64,000 bases of DNA from JABDQZ01 sp963801985 (GTDB lineage Bacteria; Pseudomonadota; Gammaproteobacteria; Chromatiales; Chromatiaceae), in the NCBI GenBank assembly GCA_963801985.1, contig CAWDGV010000012.1:310001-374000 (forward strand), given 5' to 3'. This document shows, in pieces, positions 16,593 to 24,563 of the stretch (position 1 is its first letter; every line of letters starts with the position of its first letter). The notes below the pieces were generated by a model. The model did not search any database, was not told the DNA's origin, and was given only the letters and a program-made list of their open reading frames with translations. A program made the translations under genes and the position numbers.

Positions 16593-16910
16593 ATGTTCAA
16601 AGTTACACCAAACGCGGCTGAGCAGGTTATTGCAGCTGCGCAGCAGAGTGGTACAGAAGTTATGTCATTGAGGCTGGCAGTGCAAAAGCGTCCTGATGGA
16701 ACTTTCGATTACATAATGGGTTTTGATAACCCTACTGAAGATGATATCCGCTTCAAGTCTGAAGGCGTGGATATTGTGATTGCACCCGAGTCGGTGCCAT
16801 TGCTGGATCAGGCCGTGATGGATTACGTCGTGCTGGAAGAGGGGGGGGATCCGCAGTTTATTTTTATCAATCCCGACGATGCTAACTACTCACCACCAAG
16901 CGAACAATGA
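16593..16910 (+). CDS. dsrR: A-type carrier fold protein DsrR (no cysteines)
   Basis: DsrR (105 aa) has the IscA/HesB fold (FKVTPNAAEQVIAAAQQSG) but lacks all three iron-sulfur ligand cysteines of IscA; there is no cysteine in the protein. In purple sulfur bacteria DsrR is reported to act after transcription on dsr gene expression. The start codon follows the dsrN stop directly (0-base spacing), so translation is coupled. Confidence 0.92.
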   Translation: MFKVTPNAAEQVIAAAQQSGTEVMSLRLAVQKRPDGTFDYIMGFDNPTEDDIRFKSEGVDIVIAPESVPLLDQAVMDYVVLEEGGDPQFIFINPDDANYSPPSEQ

Positions 16911-16921
16911 TTTGAAAGAAA

Positions 16922-17054
16922 TTCACCACAAAGCACACTAAGTACTCACAGATTTTATTTAATAATAATCACTACAGACATGTTGTGAAGGTCTAAATAT
17001 ACATTCCCTTTTTTCCACATCTATTTCTTAGTGATCTTTGTGTCCTTCGTGGTG
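16922..17054. repeat. Dispersed inverted-repeat element, copy B (dsrR-dsrS gap)
   Basis: Left arm ttcaccacaaagcacactaa (16922-16941) and right arm at 17027-17054 (cttagtgatctttgtgtcct then tcgtggtg) are imperfect complements around about 85 bases of AT-rich sequence. It fills the gap between dsrR and dsrS and separates them as transcription units or adds an RNA hairpin. Confidence 0.75.
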
Positions 17055-17079
17055 TTAGCATTAAGCAAAGGCTTTTATT

Positions 17080-18186
17080 TTGGACCTCTCAAGCGAAGAC
17101 TCTCTCAGGATTAACGTATTGCTGGCAAACAAGCCGCTGGCGATCAGAATCCATGAATCATCCATGACCCTGTATGGACTGATGCCAACAGGTGATGCCC
17201 AGGTTAAGCTCAATCCTAACTGTCGTGATGAACAGTACGTAAAAAAGGTTAAGGAAGTACTTTCAAGCCATATTTCAGGTTCTCCGGGAGGTTACCCGGT
17301 GTTTATCCAGCGCTGGACGCGTATGGGCCAGATGCGGGATGACAGTCTGGAGCAATTGCTGCTACTGGGGGAAACCGAGGCTGTTGTTGCCGCGGTCTGC
17401 GCCACGGGGATGACAGACGAGCTTGCTCGGCGCGCCTGGTGGGCTATGGAAGATGCTGAAAATGCCCGACGCCTGCTTGAGCATGCAGATGTGGTCAACG
17501 GTGAGATGGGCAAGGAGCTGGCGAGGTACCTGATTGAGCACCTGCCGTTTGAAACCGAGCCGGAAAAAATGATTCAGACAGTCCAGCGTGTGTTACAGCC
17601 TGGTTTGACAGAAGCGGAAGTCAGCCAGGAATTATGGAAAAAAGGTTTGCGCAAGAGTGCTTACCACGTGGGTTTTATCCTGACGATTCCCGATGACCTG
17701 CCAATTGATTCGGCGGCACATGTATTATTTGATGAGCTGGATCAGCCTCTTCAAAAGCTGTTACACAAAGGCAATCCCCATGCCGAAACTGTCCATAAAA
17801 TCCTGTCCTCGAAAGGTCAGGCATTTCTGCAGGCATTGAAAATTATTCTGAAAAAACCCTCAAACCAGGAAGTTGTCAACATGACACTGGATGCAGTGCG
17901 CTTTTATCTTAGCGGTATCCGTCCTGAAGGTGACCCGGACCAGACAATCGGGGAATTACGCGCCGAGGCGGAAATTTTTGTTGCACAGCCGGCACTACAG
18001 GAACTGGCTGAATTACATGAAAAAATGCCTGCCATCCTGCAGGCGTTGCGGGTTTTGTCGGGCATGGGCTACGGTGTGTTACGTCCTGTATTCCACGATA
18101 CCACCGCCATTGGCAGCCTGATGCGACGCAAACTGGAGCCAGTTTTCAAGCAGCTTCATGAAGAAATTGGAGTCCTTGAAAAATAA
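17080..18186 (+). CDS. dsrS: DsrS, soluble protein of the dsr cluster
   Basis: A 368-residue soluble, helix-rich protein at the position of dsrS, the last gene of the purple-sulfur-bacterial dsr cluster. No signal peptide, membrane segment, cysteine motif or known catalytic motif is visible. A GETEAVVAAVCATGMTDELARRAWWAMEDAENARRLL segment suggests a helical repeat domain. The start is taken at TTG 17080, the first start codon after the repeat; no better ATG is near. DsrS has been implicated in post-transcriptional control of dsr genes; its biochemical activity is unknown. Confidence 0.85.
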   Translation: MDLSSEDSLRINVLLANKPLAIRIHESSMTLYGLMPTGDAQVKLNPNCRDEQYVKKVKEVLSSHISGSPGGYPVFIQRWTRMGQMRDDSLEQLLLLGETEAVVAAVCATGMTDELARRAWWAMEDAENARRLLEHADVVNGEMGKELARYLIEHLPFETEPEKMIQTVQRVLQPGLTEAEVSQELWKKGLRKSAYHVGFILTIPDDLPIDSAAHVLFDELDQPLQKLLHKGNPHAETVHKILSSKGQAFLQALKIILKKPSNQEVVNMTLDAVRFYLSGIRPEGDPDQTIGELRAEAEIFVAQPALQELAELHEKMPAILQALRVLSGMGYGVLRPVFHDTTAIGSLMRRKLEPVFKQLHEEIGVLEK

Positions 18187-18190
18187 TTTT

Positions 18191-18324
18191 TTACCACGAA
18201 GGACGCAAAGCACACAAAGCTACTAAGCCTACACCTGAGTGTTTCTGACACAACCTGAATACGAAATAACAAAAGTAATTTATAAAATTATTAACTTCGT
18301 GTTCTTGGTGTACTTTGTGGTGAA
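18191..18324. repeat. Dispersed inverted-repeat element, copy C
   Basis: Left arm ttaccacgaaggacgcaaag (18191-18210, continuing cacacaaag) and right arm 18295-18324 (cttcgtgttcttggtgtact then ttgtggtgaa) flank about 75 bases between dsrS and the HTH gene. Confidence 0.75.
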
Positions 18325-18377
18325 CAAATTTCTGCGTCTATACTGAAAGAACTTGTTTGTTTTTTCAGGAAGGTGTT

Positions 18378-18818
18378 ATGGATCATTTATTAAGTCTTTC
18401 CCAGGCTGCCCGCATGGTAGGTGTTCCCAGAAAAGTATTACAGAACCATATCCAGATGGGTGACCTGACGGTTTTCGAGGGCTCTATTCGCCAGTCTGAA
18501 CTACTCAAAGTGTTTCCTGAAACCAATACTGACAGGTCAGGCATGATTGAGAAGATGCGGCGCATTCAGGAAGATGCGATTAACAAATATATGAACGACA
18601 CTTTGCCTGACCCGGAGCACCTCGCCAGTGAAGTGCAGAGACTCAGGGCGGCACTTGAGGATTCCGAGGCGCAGCTGGCTTCATACCGGTTGCTGGCCAA
18701 CGAAATGAAATCGCGTATGTCAGATTTACAGCAACGCTGCGATAAAAAGCAGGCCCTGATGCTGAGCTCACTGATAGGCTGGTTTTACAGTCAGTGTAAA
18801 TTGCGCGAAAGAAAATAA
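18378..18818 (+). CDS. Small helix-turn-helix protein with C-terminal coiled coil
   Basis: A 146-residue protein. Residues about 1-45 look like a MerR/excisionase-type winged HTH (LLSLSQAARMVGVPRKVLQN...MGDLTVFEG). Residues about 55-130 form a long coiled coil (ASEVQRLRAALEDSEAQLAS) with no effector domain. ATG 18378 was chosen over an upstream TTG because AGGAAGGT lies 4 bases before it. It sits between two repeat copies, ahead of a 2Fe-2S reductase gene. Target DNA and function are unknown. Confidence 0.7.
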   Translation: MDHLLSLSQAARMVGVPRKVLQNHIQMGDLTVFEGSIRQSELLKVFPETNTDRSGMIEKMRRIQEDAINKYMNDTLPDPEHLASEVQRLRAALEDSEAQLASYRLLANEMKSRMSDLQQRCDKKQALMLSSLIGWFYSQCKLRERK

Positions 18819-18821
18819 CAG

Positions 18822-18975
18822 TTACCAGAAAGAACACAAAGTACACCGGGGCTTGCTGGCAGGTTCTTTTGTCTGGATGACCTGTTAGCTCTGTTTTTTA
18901 TCCATGTTTGTCGTTGTGAAAACGCTTATGCATAAACTTTATAAGCTTGGTGTACTTTGCGTCCTTAGTGGTGAA
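18822..18975. repeat. Dispersed inverted-repeat element, copy D
   Basis: Left arm ttaccagaaagaacacaaag (18822-18841, then tacacc) and right arm 18946-18975 (cttggtgtactttgcgtcct then tagtggtgaa) flank about 98 bases. The right arm ends 12 bases before the next start codon and so would lie in that gene's leader. Confidence 0.7.
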
Positions 18976-18986
18976 AAATACGTTTC

Positions 18987-19979
18987 ATGAGTTTTAAAGT
19001 CCAACTAGAATTTTCCGGTCACGAATTTGAAGTCGAGGGTAAGGAAACCATTCTGCGTGCGGGTATGCGCCAGGGTCTTAACCTGGCACACAAGTGCATG
19101 AATGGCAGTTGCGGCGAATGTACTGCCAGACTCATCAAGGGAGATATCCGGCAGCTCAGAAACCATGACTACAGATTAGCTGAACAGCAGAAAAATGAAG
19201 GTGTATTTCTGACTTGTTGCTATCAGCCGCTCAGTAACCTGTTGCTGGAAATGCGTGAGAAACATGATCCGGTTGAGATGCTTTTTCAGGAAATCCTTGT
19301 GAAGGTTACTAAACTGGAGCGTTTACAGGATGAAGTGATGCTGCTGCAGCTGAGGGCGCCGCGTAGCAAGGTGCTTGATTTTCTCGGGGGACAGCGTGTC
19401 AGCCTGTGTCTGCCTAATGGTAGTTGTGAAGTTATGGGGGTTGCCAATTGTCCGTGCGAGGGGGTTAATCTGCGATTTCATATCCGCCTGACGGAAAATA
19501 GTTTTTCTCAATATGTGTTTAATGGCTTGCGTAAGGGTGACTCTGTACAGCTTTTTGGTCCCGTAGGTAACTTTACGTTGAACGAGTACAGTTCCCGGAG
19601 ATTGATCTTCTTTGCCAGTGAAACGGGCTTTGCCCAGGTGCAGAGCATTATCGACCACGCTATTTCGATTGATCCTGATCGGGAAATTGCACTTTACTGG
19701 TTGTCAGCTATTGAACGGGGGCATTATCTTTCCAACTATTGTCGCGCCTGGCGCGATACCCTGGATAATTTTTGTTACGAAAGTATTGATTTGCAGCCAG
19801 CCGGTGAAGATACGTTGCAAACTTCCATGCAAAAACTGCTCTCTCAGCAGGTGAGGATCAACGAATCAGATATCTATGCGATACTTCCAGAAAATGAGCT
19901 GGCACAGTTTACCGTTTTCCTGGAACAGCATCAGTTTCCAATGCAACAGCTGACAGGCGAAATTCTGCACTCGACCTGA
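18987..19979 (+). CDS. 2Fe-2S ferredoxin/flavin reductase-type oxidoreductase
   Basis: A 330-residue protein with an N-terminal plant-type 2Fe-2S domain (ligands in CMNGSCGECTA and TCC, about residues 37-80) and a ferredoxin-NADP reductase-like domain (about 100-260). It resembles CDP-6-deoxy-glucoseen reductase-like and phenol hydroxylase reductase-like proteins. The FAD-binding RxxS motif is not evident, and the NAD(P) motif, usually GGTGFAP, reads SETGFAQ, so nucleotide binding may be altered. No partner oxygenase lies nearby; its electron acceptor is unknown. It follows the HTH gene after repeat copy D. Confidence 0.75.
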   Translation: MSFKVQLEFSGHEFEVEGKETILRAGMRQGLNLAHKCMNGSCGECTARLIKGDIRQLRNHDYRLAEQQKNEGVFLTCCYQPLSNLLLEMREKHDPVEMLFQEILVKVTKLERLQDEVMLLQLRAPRSKVLDFLGGQRVSLCLPNGSCEVMGVANCPCEGVNLRFHIRLTENSFSQYVFNGLRKGDSVQLFGPVGNFTLNEYSSRRLIFFASETGFAQVQSIIDHAISIDPDREIALYWLSAIERGHYLSNYCRAWRDTLDNFCYESIDLQPAGEDTLQTSMQKLLSQQVRINESDIYAILPENELAQFTVFLEQHQFPMQQLTGEILHST

Positions 19980-19986
19980 CGTGGAA

Positions 19987-20448
19987 TCAGTCTTTACGGC
20001 GAGAACGTTTCTTGATTTCGTAGGCGGCGATATGCTGCATGATGGTTGAATAGGGCAGGCCGGAAAAATCACCAAATTTATTTAGGGCAAGCAGCAGCAA
20101 GTCATTGATATCCGGTATTGGTTCCGGAATCTGCTTTTCAGGGTTCAAGACATGATAGATGCCACGCATGCCGCCAACCTGGATACGAATGGCTTTTCCG
20201 TGAGGCAAAATTTTCTGGGAATGATTATCGGTGCGTAACGCAAAGCGTGCCTGTTCCCTGAGCGTGTCGAGTGCCTCAATGCAGCGTGCCTGGCCATCAT
20301 CAATCTGGCAATGCACGCCTTCACGTTCTGCAATACAGAATCTTTCTGCCTGCTGGCAGGTACACTGGTTGGTCAGGATGCTTTTTTCGAAAGCGCAGAA
20401 ACGCTCATTAACTTCCCGGTACGTAGATCTGAAAGCATCCTGGTCCAT
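19987..20448 (-). CDS. Conserved-looking protein of unknown function, cysteine-rich N-terminus
   Basis: A 153-residue soluble protein. Residues about 17-56 hold six cysteines (including CAFEKSILTNQCTCQQAERF and the following HCQIDDGQARC), which could bind metal or an iron-sulfur cluster. The remainder is mixed alpha/beta with GGMRGIYHVLNPEKQIPEP and a basic tail KKRSRRKD. It overlaps the hslR stop by one base, so it belongs to the grx-hslR operon. No named family recognised. Confidence 0.65.
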   Translation of the reverse strand: MDQDAFRSTYREVNERFCAFEKSILTNQCTCQQAERFCIAEREGVHCQIDDGQARCIEALDTLREQARFALRTDNHSQKILPHGKAIRIQVGGMRGIYHVLNPEKQIPEPIPDINDLLLLALNKFGDFSGLPYSTIMQHIAAYEIKKRSRRKD

Positions 20449-20828
20449 TAATCCTGGTTTCCATTTTTAAAACGATGAATCAGACGCCTGTCACGCTTGC
20501 TTGGTTTGGAGTCGGTCATTAACGGCATGGCCTCCCGCTGCAGGCGCAGCTGTTCCTGGAGTTGCTCACGTTTGCTTTTGCTACTGTCTGACTCCGAATA
20601 AAAATGCACAGCTTCCTTGGCCGGACGCCGTTGTTTGGGCAGTTCCTCGATAGTGATTTCCCATTCCAGCGGACCTTTGTGAATCCGTAAAAAAGAGCCG
20701 GTACCGACATCTTTCCCCGGCTTGGTACGTTGTCCGTTTAGATGAACTTTACCACCATTGATGGCCTCGACAGCCAGCTGCCTGGTTTTATAAAAACGTG
20801 CAGCCCATAACCATTTATCCAGTCGCAT
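20448..20828 (-). CDS. hslR: Ribosome-associated heat shock protein Hsp15 (S4 domain)
   Basis: A 126-residue S4 RNA-binding protein. MRLDKWLWAARFYKTR at the N-terminus and INGGKVHLNGQRTKPG are the S4 signature; the basic C-terminus fits rRNA binding. Hsp15 binds free 50S subunits carrying a stalled nascent chain and helps recycle them. It lies 6 bases downstream of the glutaredoxin gene. Confidence 0.93.
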   Translation of the reverse strand: MRLDKWLWAARFYKTRQLAVEAINGGKVHLNGQRTKPGKDVGTGSFLRIHKGPLEWEITIEELPKQRRPAKEAVHFYSESDSSKSKREQLQEQLRLQREAMPLMTDSKPSKRDRRLIHRFKNGNQD

Positions 20829-20834
20829 GAGATA

Positions 20835-21146
20835 TCAGGTGACGGTATCGTCCGAACTGTCAAAGCTGCCTTTATGCAGGTCTTCTGTTTCTGGCAGGCC
20901 AAGTAGCGGGTCGAGTTTACCCATCGAGTCCAGTTCGGCCATGTCGTCATAGCCACCCACGTGATATTCATCGATGAAAATTTGCGGCACGGTACGACGT
21001 TGACTACGGGTAAAGCATTCCTGCATCAGTCCACGGTCATATTCAATATTCAATTCTTCGAAATCCACACCCTTGCGCTGTAAAAGGTTTTTTGCGCGGA
21101 TGCAGTACGGGCACACGGTCGTCGTGTACATAACCACTTTTGGCAT
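20835..21146 (-). CDS. grxC: Glutaredoxin 3-like protein
   Basis: A 103-residue dithiol glutaredoxin with active site CPYC (residues about 12-15), cis-Pro in RTVPQIFI and the glutathione-binding GGYDD. The C-terminal 20 residues (EDLHKGSFDSSDDTVT) extend past the usual end. ATG 21146 was chosen because AGGAG lies 7 bases upstream; an in-frame ATG at 21170 lacks one. Confidence 0.93.
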   Translation of the reverse strand: MPKVVMYTTTVCPYCIRAKNLLQRKGVDFEELNIEYDRGLMQECFTRSQRRTVPQIFIDEYHVGGYDDMAELDSMGKLDPLLGLPETEDLHKGSFDSSDDTVT

Positions 21147-21250
21147 TAATGTTCTCCTCTGTATTTTCATTATGCTAACAATTGCCTGCTATGGTGCCAA
21201 TGTTATTGATAGGGTAATTGTTCTGTAATTCGGCTGGTGGTGATAAATTT

Positions 21251-21304
21251 ACACCACAAAGACCACGAAGTTCGTCTTTGAGGGCTTTGAGTTCTTCGTG
21301 GTGA
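21251..21304. repeat. Dispersed inverted-repeat element, copy E (minimal)
   Basis: Left arm acaccacaaagaccacgaag (21251-21270) and right arm ctttgagttcttcgtggtga (21285-21304) are separated by only 14 bases, so this is the shortest copy and nearly a simple hairpin. It lies just ahead of pepN, and the GTGGTG inside it is not the real gene start. Confidence 0.7.
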
Positions 21305-21327
21305 TTCAAAAGTTTGGAGGATTGACT

Positions 21328-23952
21328 GTGTACAGAGACGCCATGCCTAAAACGATCTACCTGAAGGAATACCTGCCACCTGAATACCTGGTTGACCAGG
21401 TCGAGCTGGATTTTAACCTGGAGGCGGACGGCACCACTGTTGTAGCCAATATTCTATTCAGGCGCAATCCAGCTGCCGGGGTTTTATCTGAACAGGGGCT
21501 GTTCCTGCATGGAGAAGAGCTGGAATTGCTGGATATTTCAGTTAATGACAGGCAGCTTGGCAAAGATGACTTTTTACTCAATGACCAGGGTATCACCCTG
21601 TTAAACCCTCCAGAACAGTTCGAATTGAAGACCGTCAGCCGGATTTACCCGGAAAAAAATACTGCGCTGGAAGGACTGTACCGTTCAGGCAGTATGTATT
21701 GTACGCAATGCGAGGCCGAAGGATTTCGTAAAATCACCTGGTTTCTGGACCGGCCGGATGTCATGGCGCCTTTTACCACCCGTATTCAGGCGGACAAAGA
21801 TCTCTACCCGGTACTGCTATCCAACGGTAACCGCAAGCAACAGGGTGAGCTGGAGGCCGGCCGGCACTTTGCCGTTTGGCACGATCCGTTTCCCAAGCCT
21901 TGTTACCTGTTTGCCCTGGTAGCGGGTGACCTGATGCATATCAGTGATCAACACACCACGCCAACAGGTCGGGAAGTGGAGCTGAATATTTATGTTGAGG
22001 CCGAAAATATCGATAAATGTGATCATGCGATGCTGTCGCTGAAAAACGCGATGCGCTGGGATGAAGAGCAGTACGGACGCGAATATGACCTGGAGATATA
22101 CAACATTGTTGCGGTCAACGATTTCAATATGGGAGCCATGGAAAACAAGGGCCTGAATATTTTTAATTCCAAGTACGTGCTGGCCAGGCCCGATACCGCG
22201 ACTGATCGCGACTTCCAGGGAATAGAGGGTGTCATCGCACATGAGTATTTTCATAACTGGACCGGTAACCGGATTACCTGCCGTGACTGGTTCCAGCTGT
22301 CACTCAAGGAAGGCTTTACCGTGTACCGTGATCAGACCTTTTCAGCTGACATGGGATCTGCCGGAGTTAAGCGAATAGAGGACGTCAGGCTGTTGCGCTC
22401 ACACCAGTTTGCTGAAGACGCCGGGCCCATGGCTCACCCGATTCGCCCGGATTCCTATATCGAGATCAATAATTTCTACACGGTTACGGTTTATGAAAAA
22501 GGCGCTGAAGTGGTGCGTATGCAGGCTAACCTGCTGGGGCCTGAAGCCTTTCGCAAAGCGACGGATCTTTACTTTGAGCGCTTTGACGGCCAGGCGGTAA
22601 CCACGGAAGATTTCGTGCAATGTATGCAGGATGGGTCGGGCAGGGACCTGACGCAGTTCCGTCACTGGTATGACTATGCCGGTACACCCGAGCTGGCTAT
22701 CTCGGATCAGTATGATGTGGCGGCACAGCGTTACCAGTTAACCGTCAGTCAGTCCTGTCCGGATACACCCGGACAGAGTGACAAGCCGGCTTTTCATATA
22801 CCACTGCACATAGGACTGCTGGACCAGAGTGGTCATGACATGCTGGAAGCTGGCATGCTTGAGATCAAAGACAGGGAACAGTGCTTCACATTTGAAAATA
22901 TGCCTAGCCGCCCGATACCTTCGCTGCTGCGTGGATTTTCAGCGCCGGTAAAAATCCACTACGATTATAAGGACGAGGACCTGATGTTCCTGATGTCACA
23001 TGACAGTGATGGTTTTGCGCGCTGGGATGCGGCACAGAACCTTGCCCAGCGGCTATTGTTAAACATGGTTGAAGAGCGGCGTCAGGGCGTGGAAATGATA
23101 GTGCCGGAAGGCTTTATTGAGGCTTTCAGGAATGCATTGCTGGATGATAATTCTGACAAGGCGCTGATTGCCGAGATTCTGGCTTTGCCTTCTGAATCTT
23201 ATCTTGGTGACCAGATGGCGGTGGTAGATGTTGACGGCCTGTTTATTGCCCGTGAGTCGTTAAAAAAGCAAGTCGCTGAGGCTTTATCTGAAGACCTGCT
23301 GATGGTATACGAAAGTAACCGGGAACCGGGCGAATACAGCCTGCATCCGGATGATATTGCCAGGCGTTCTTTGAAAAATACCGTTTTGTCTTACCTGGTG
23401 ATGTTGCAGGATGATGATGTACAACAGTTGTGTCTGAACCAGTATGGTGCCGGTCATAATATGACTGATGTCATGGCTGCCTTCAATTTGATCGCGGATA
23501 GCGACTATGCCGAGCGTGAAGAAGTGCTTACGGATTTTGAGTCTAACTGGCAACATGATCCACTGGTAATGGATAAATGGTTTACTGCGCAGGCGATCTC
23601 GCGACGCGATGATACCCTTTCCAATGTGCAAGGATTGATGCAGCATCCTTTGTTTTCTATTCGAAACCCGAATAAGGTCAGGTCTTTGATTGGAGCATTC
23701 TGCAGTGCCAACCCGATACGTTTCCACCAGGCCAGTGGTGAAGGCTATGTTTTCCTGGCAGATAGGGTGATGGAGCTGGATGCTTTAAATCCGCAGGTGG
23801 CAGCAAGAATGCTCCGAATCATTTCCCGCTGGCATCGTTACGATGAACATCGCCAGCAGCAGATGAAACTGCAACTTGAGCGGGTAGTCTCATCTGATGG
23901 AATTTCCAGGGACGTCTATGAAATCGCCGCCAAGAGTCTGCGATCTGAATAA
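21328..23952 (+). CDS. pepN: Aminopeptidase N
   Basis: An 874-residue M1 zinc aminopeptidase, nearly the same length as the E. coli enzyme (870). The substrate-binding GAMEN motif (NMGAMENKGLNIF, about residue 270) and zinc motif HEYFHNW with a downstream Glu (about 300-325) are intact. It removes N-terminal residues from peptides in the cytoplasm. Start GTG 21328 was chosen because GGAGG lies 7 bases upstream; ATG 21343 is an alternative, and a GTG at 21298 lies inside the repeat. Confidence 0.96.
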   Translation: MYRDAMPKTIYLKEYLPPEYLVDQVELDFNLEADGTTVVANILFRRNPAAGVLSEQGLFLHGEELELLDISVNDRQLGKDDFLLNDQGITLLNPPEQFELKTVSRIYPEKNTALEGLYRSGSMYCTQCEAEGFRKITWFLDRPDVMAPFTTRIQADKDLYPVLLSNGNRKQQGELEAGRHFAVWHDPFPKPCYLFALVAGDLMHISDQHTTPTGREVELNIYVEAENIDKCDHAMLSLKNAMRWDEEQYGREYDLEIYNIVAVNDFNMGAMENKGLNIFNSKYVLARPDTATDRDFQGIEGVIAHEYFHNWTGNRITCRDWFQLSLKEGFTVYRDQTFSADMGSAGVKRIEDVRLLRSHQFAEDAGPMAHPIRPDSYIEINNFYTVTVYEKGAEVVRMQANLLGPEAFRKATDLYFERFDGQAVTTEDFVQCMQDGSGRDLTQFRHWYDYAGTPELAISDQYDVAAQRYQLTVSQSCPDTPGQSDKPAFHIPLHIGLLDQSGHDMLEAGMLEIKDREQCFTFENMPSRPIPSLLRGFSAPVKIHYDYKDEDLMFLMSHDSDGFARWDAAQNLAQRLLLNMVEERRQGVEMIVPEGFIEAFRNALLDDNSDKALIAEILALPSESYLGDQMAVVDVDGLFIARESLKKQVAEALSEDLLMVYESNREPGEYSLHPDDIARRSLKNTVLSYLVMLQDDDVQQLCLNQYGAGHNMTDVMAAFNLIADSDYAEREEVLTDFESNWQHDPLVMDKWFTAQAISRRDDTLSNVQGLMQHPLFSIRNPNKVRSLIGAFCSANPIRFHQASGEGYVFLADRVMELDALNPQVAARMLRIISRWHRYDEHRQQQMKLQLERVVSSDGISRDVYEIAAKSLRSE

Positions 23953-24000
23953 ACCCAACCGTTAGGCTGTCTTAAATAAACAAATCACCCAGAGGAAATA

Positions 24001-24414
24001 ATGATGAAAGCTTTATTGCTCGTATCTCATGGTAGCCGCCGACAGGCTTCCAATGATGAAGTCAGGGAGTTAACCAGGCTGGTTGCCAGCAAAGCAGGCA
24101 ACCAGTTTATTGATGTTCGTTGTGCTTTTCTGGAACTCGCTGAACCGTCCATACCCGATGGCATCGGTGAGTGTGCAGCCGCAGGTGCGGATGAGGTGAT
24201 TGTATTACCTTATTTTCTGTCAGCGGGAAGACACGTGGCAGAAGACATTCCTGAAGAAATTGAAAAAAAACGTGCGGAATTGAAAGATGTCAAAATACGC
24301 CTGGTTTCCTACGTTGGGGCACTCAGTCAAATGACCGATTTGCTACTCGATGCAGCACAGTGTAGTTGTGATGATTTCAGGAATTGCGATGATTGCCCGG
24401 TAAGAGCCCATTAA
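24001..24414 (+). CDS. CbiX/SirB-type chelatase
   Basis: A 137-residue single-domain class II chelatase of the CbiX-small type. The metal/tetrapyrrole histidines are visible in LLVSHGSRR (residue about 10) and SAGRHVAEDIP (about 79). Such proteins insert Co or Fe into sirohydrochlorin. Given dsrAB and dsrN nearby, sirohydrochlorin ferrochelation is plausible, but metal choice cannot be read from sequence. The C-terminus carries an unusual cysteine cluster (CSCDDFRNCDDCP) that could bind iron-sulfur or metal. AGAGGAAAT precedes the ATG pair. Confidence 0.88.
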   Translation: MMKALLLVSHGSRRQASNDEVRELTRLVASKAGNQFIDVRCAFLELAEPSIPDGIGECAAAGADEVIVLPYFLSAGRHVAEDIPEEIEKKRAELKDVKIRLVSYVGALSQMTDLLLDAAQCSCDDFRNCDDCPVRAH

Positions 24415-24523
24415 TTTAACGCTAGCGGGTTACTAAAGATCTTTTGCGGTTCAATTGTTTTTCGTCGCGTGGCAGACAATTTTTTAAATATCCTGCCTGT
24501 TATTCCCTGTTAAAATTTATTAC

Positions 24524-24548
24524 AGCTTTTCCGATAAGGGAGAAAGCT
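24524..24548 (+). promoter_or_regulatory. Hairpin just upstream of the CLC channel gene
   Basis: AGCTTTTCC (24524-24532) pairs, with one bulge, with GGGAGAAAGCT (24538-24548) around GATAA, 15 bases before the ATG. It could affect translation of the downstream gene; a role is inference. Confidence 0.3.
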
Positions 24549-24563
24549 GGCAAATAACGGGGA

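Noticed and set aside
16921..18978. Repeats near dsrR-dsrS as attachment sites of an integrated element.
   Set aside because: No integrase, tRNA or transposase lies nearby, and the same arms occur far away at 1.6, 21.2 and 36.3 kb.
21298..21327. GTG 21298 as the pepN start.
   Set aside because: It lies inside repeat copy E and lacks a ribosome site. GGAGG fits GTG 21328.
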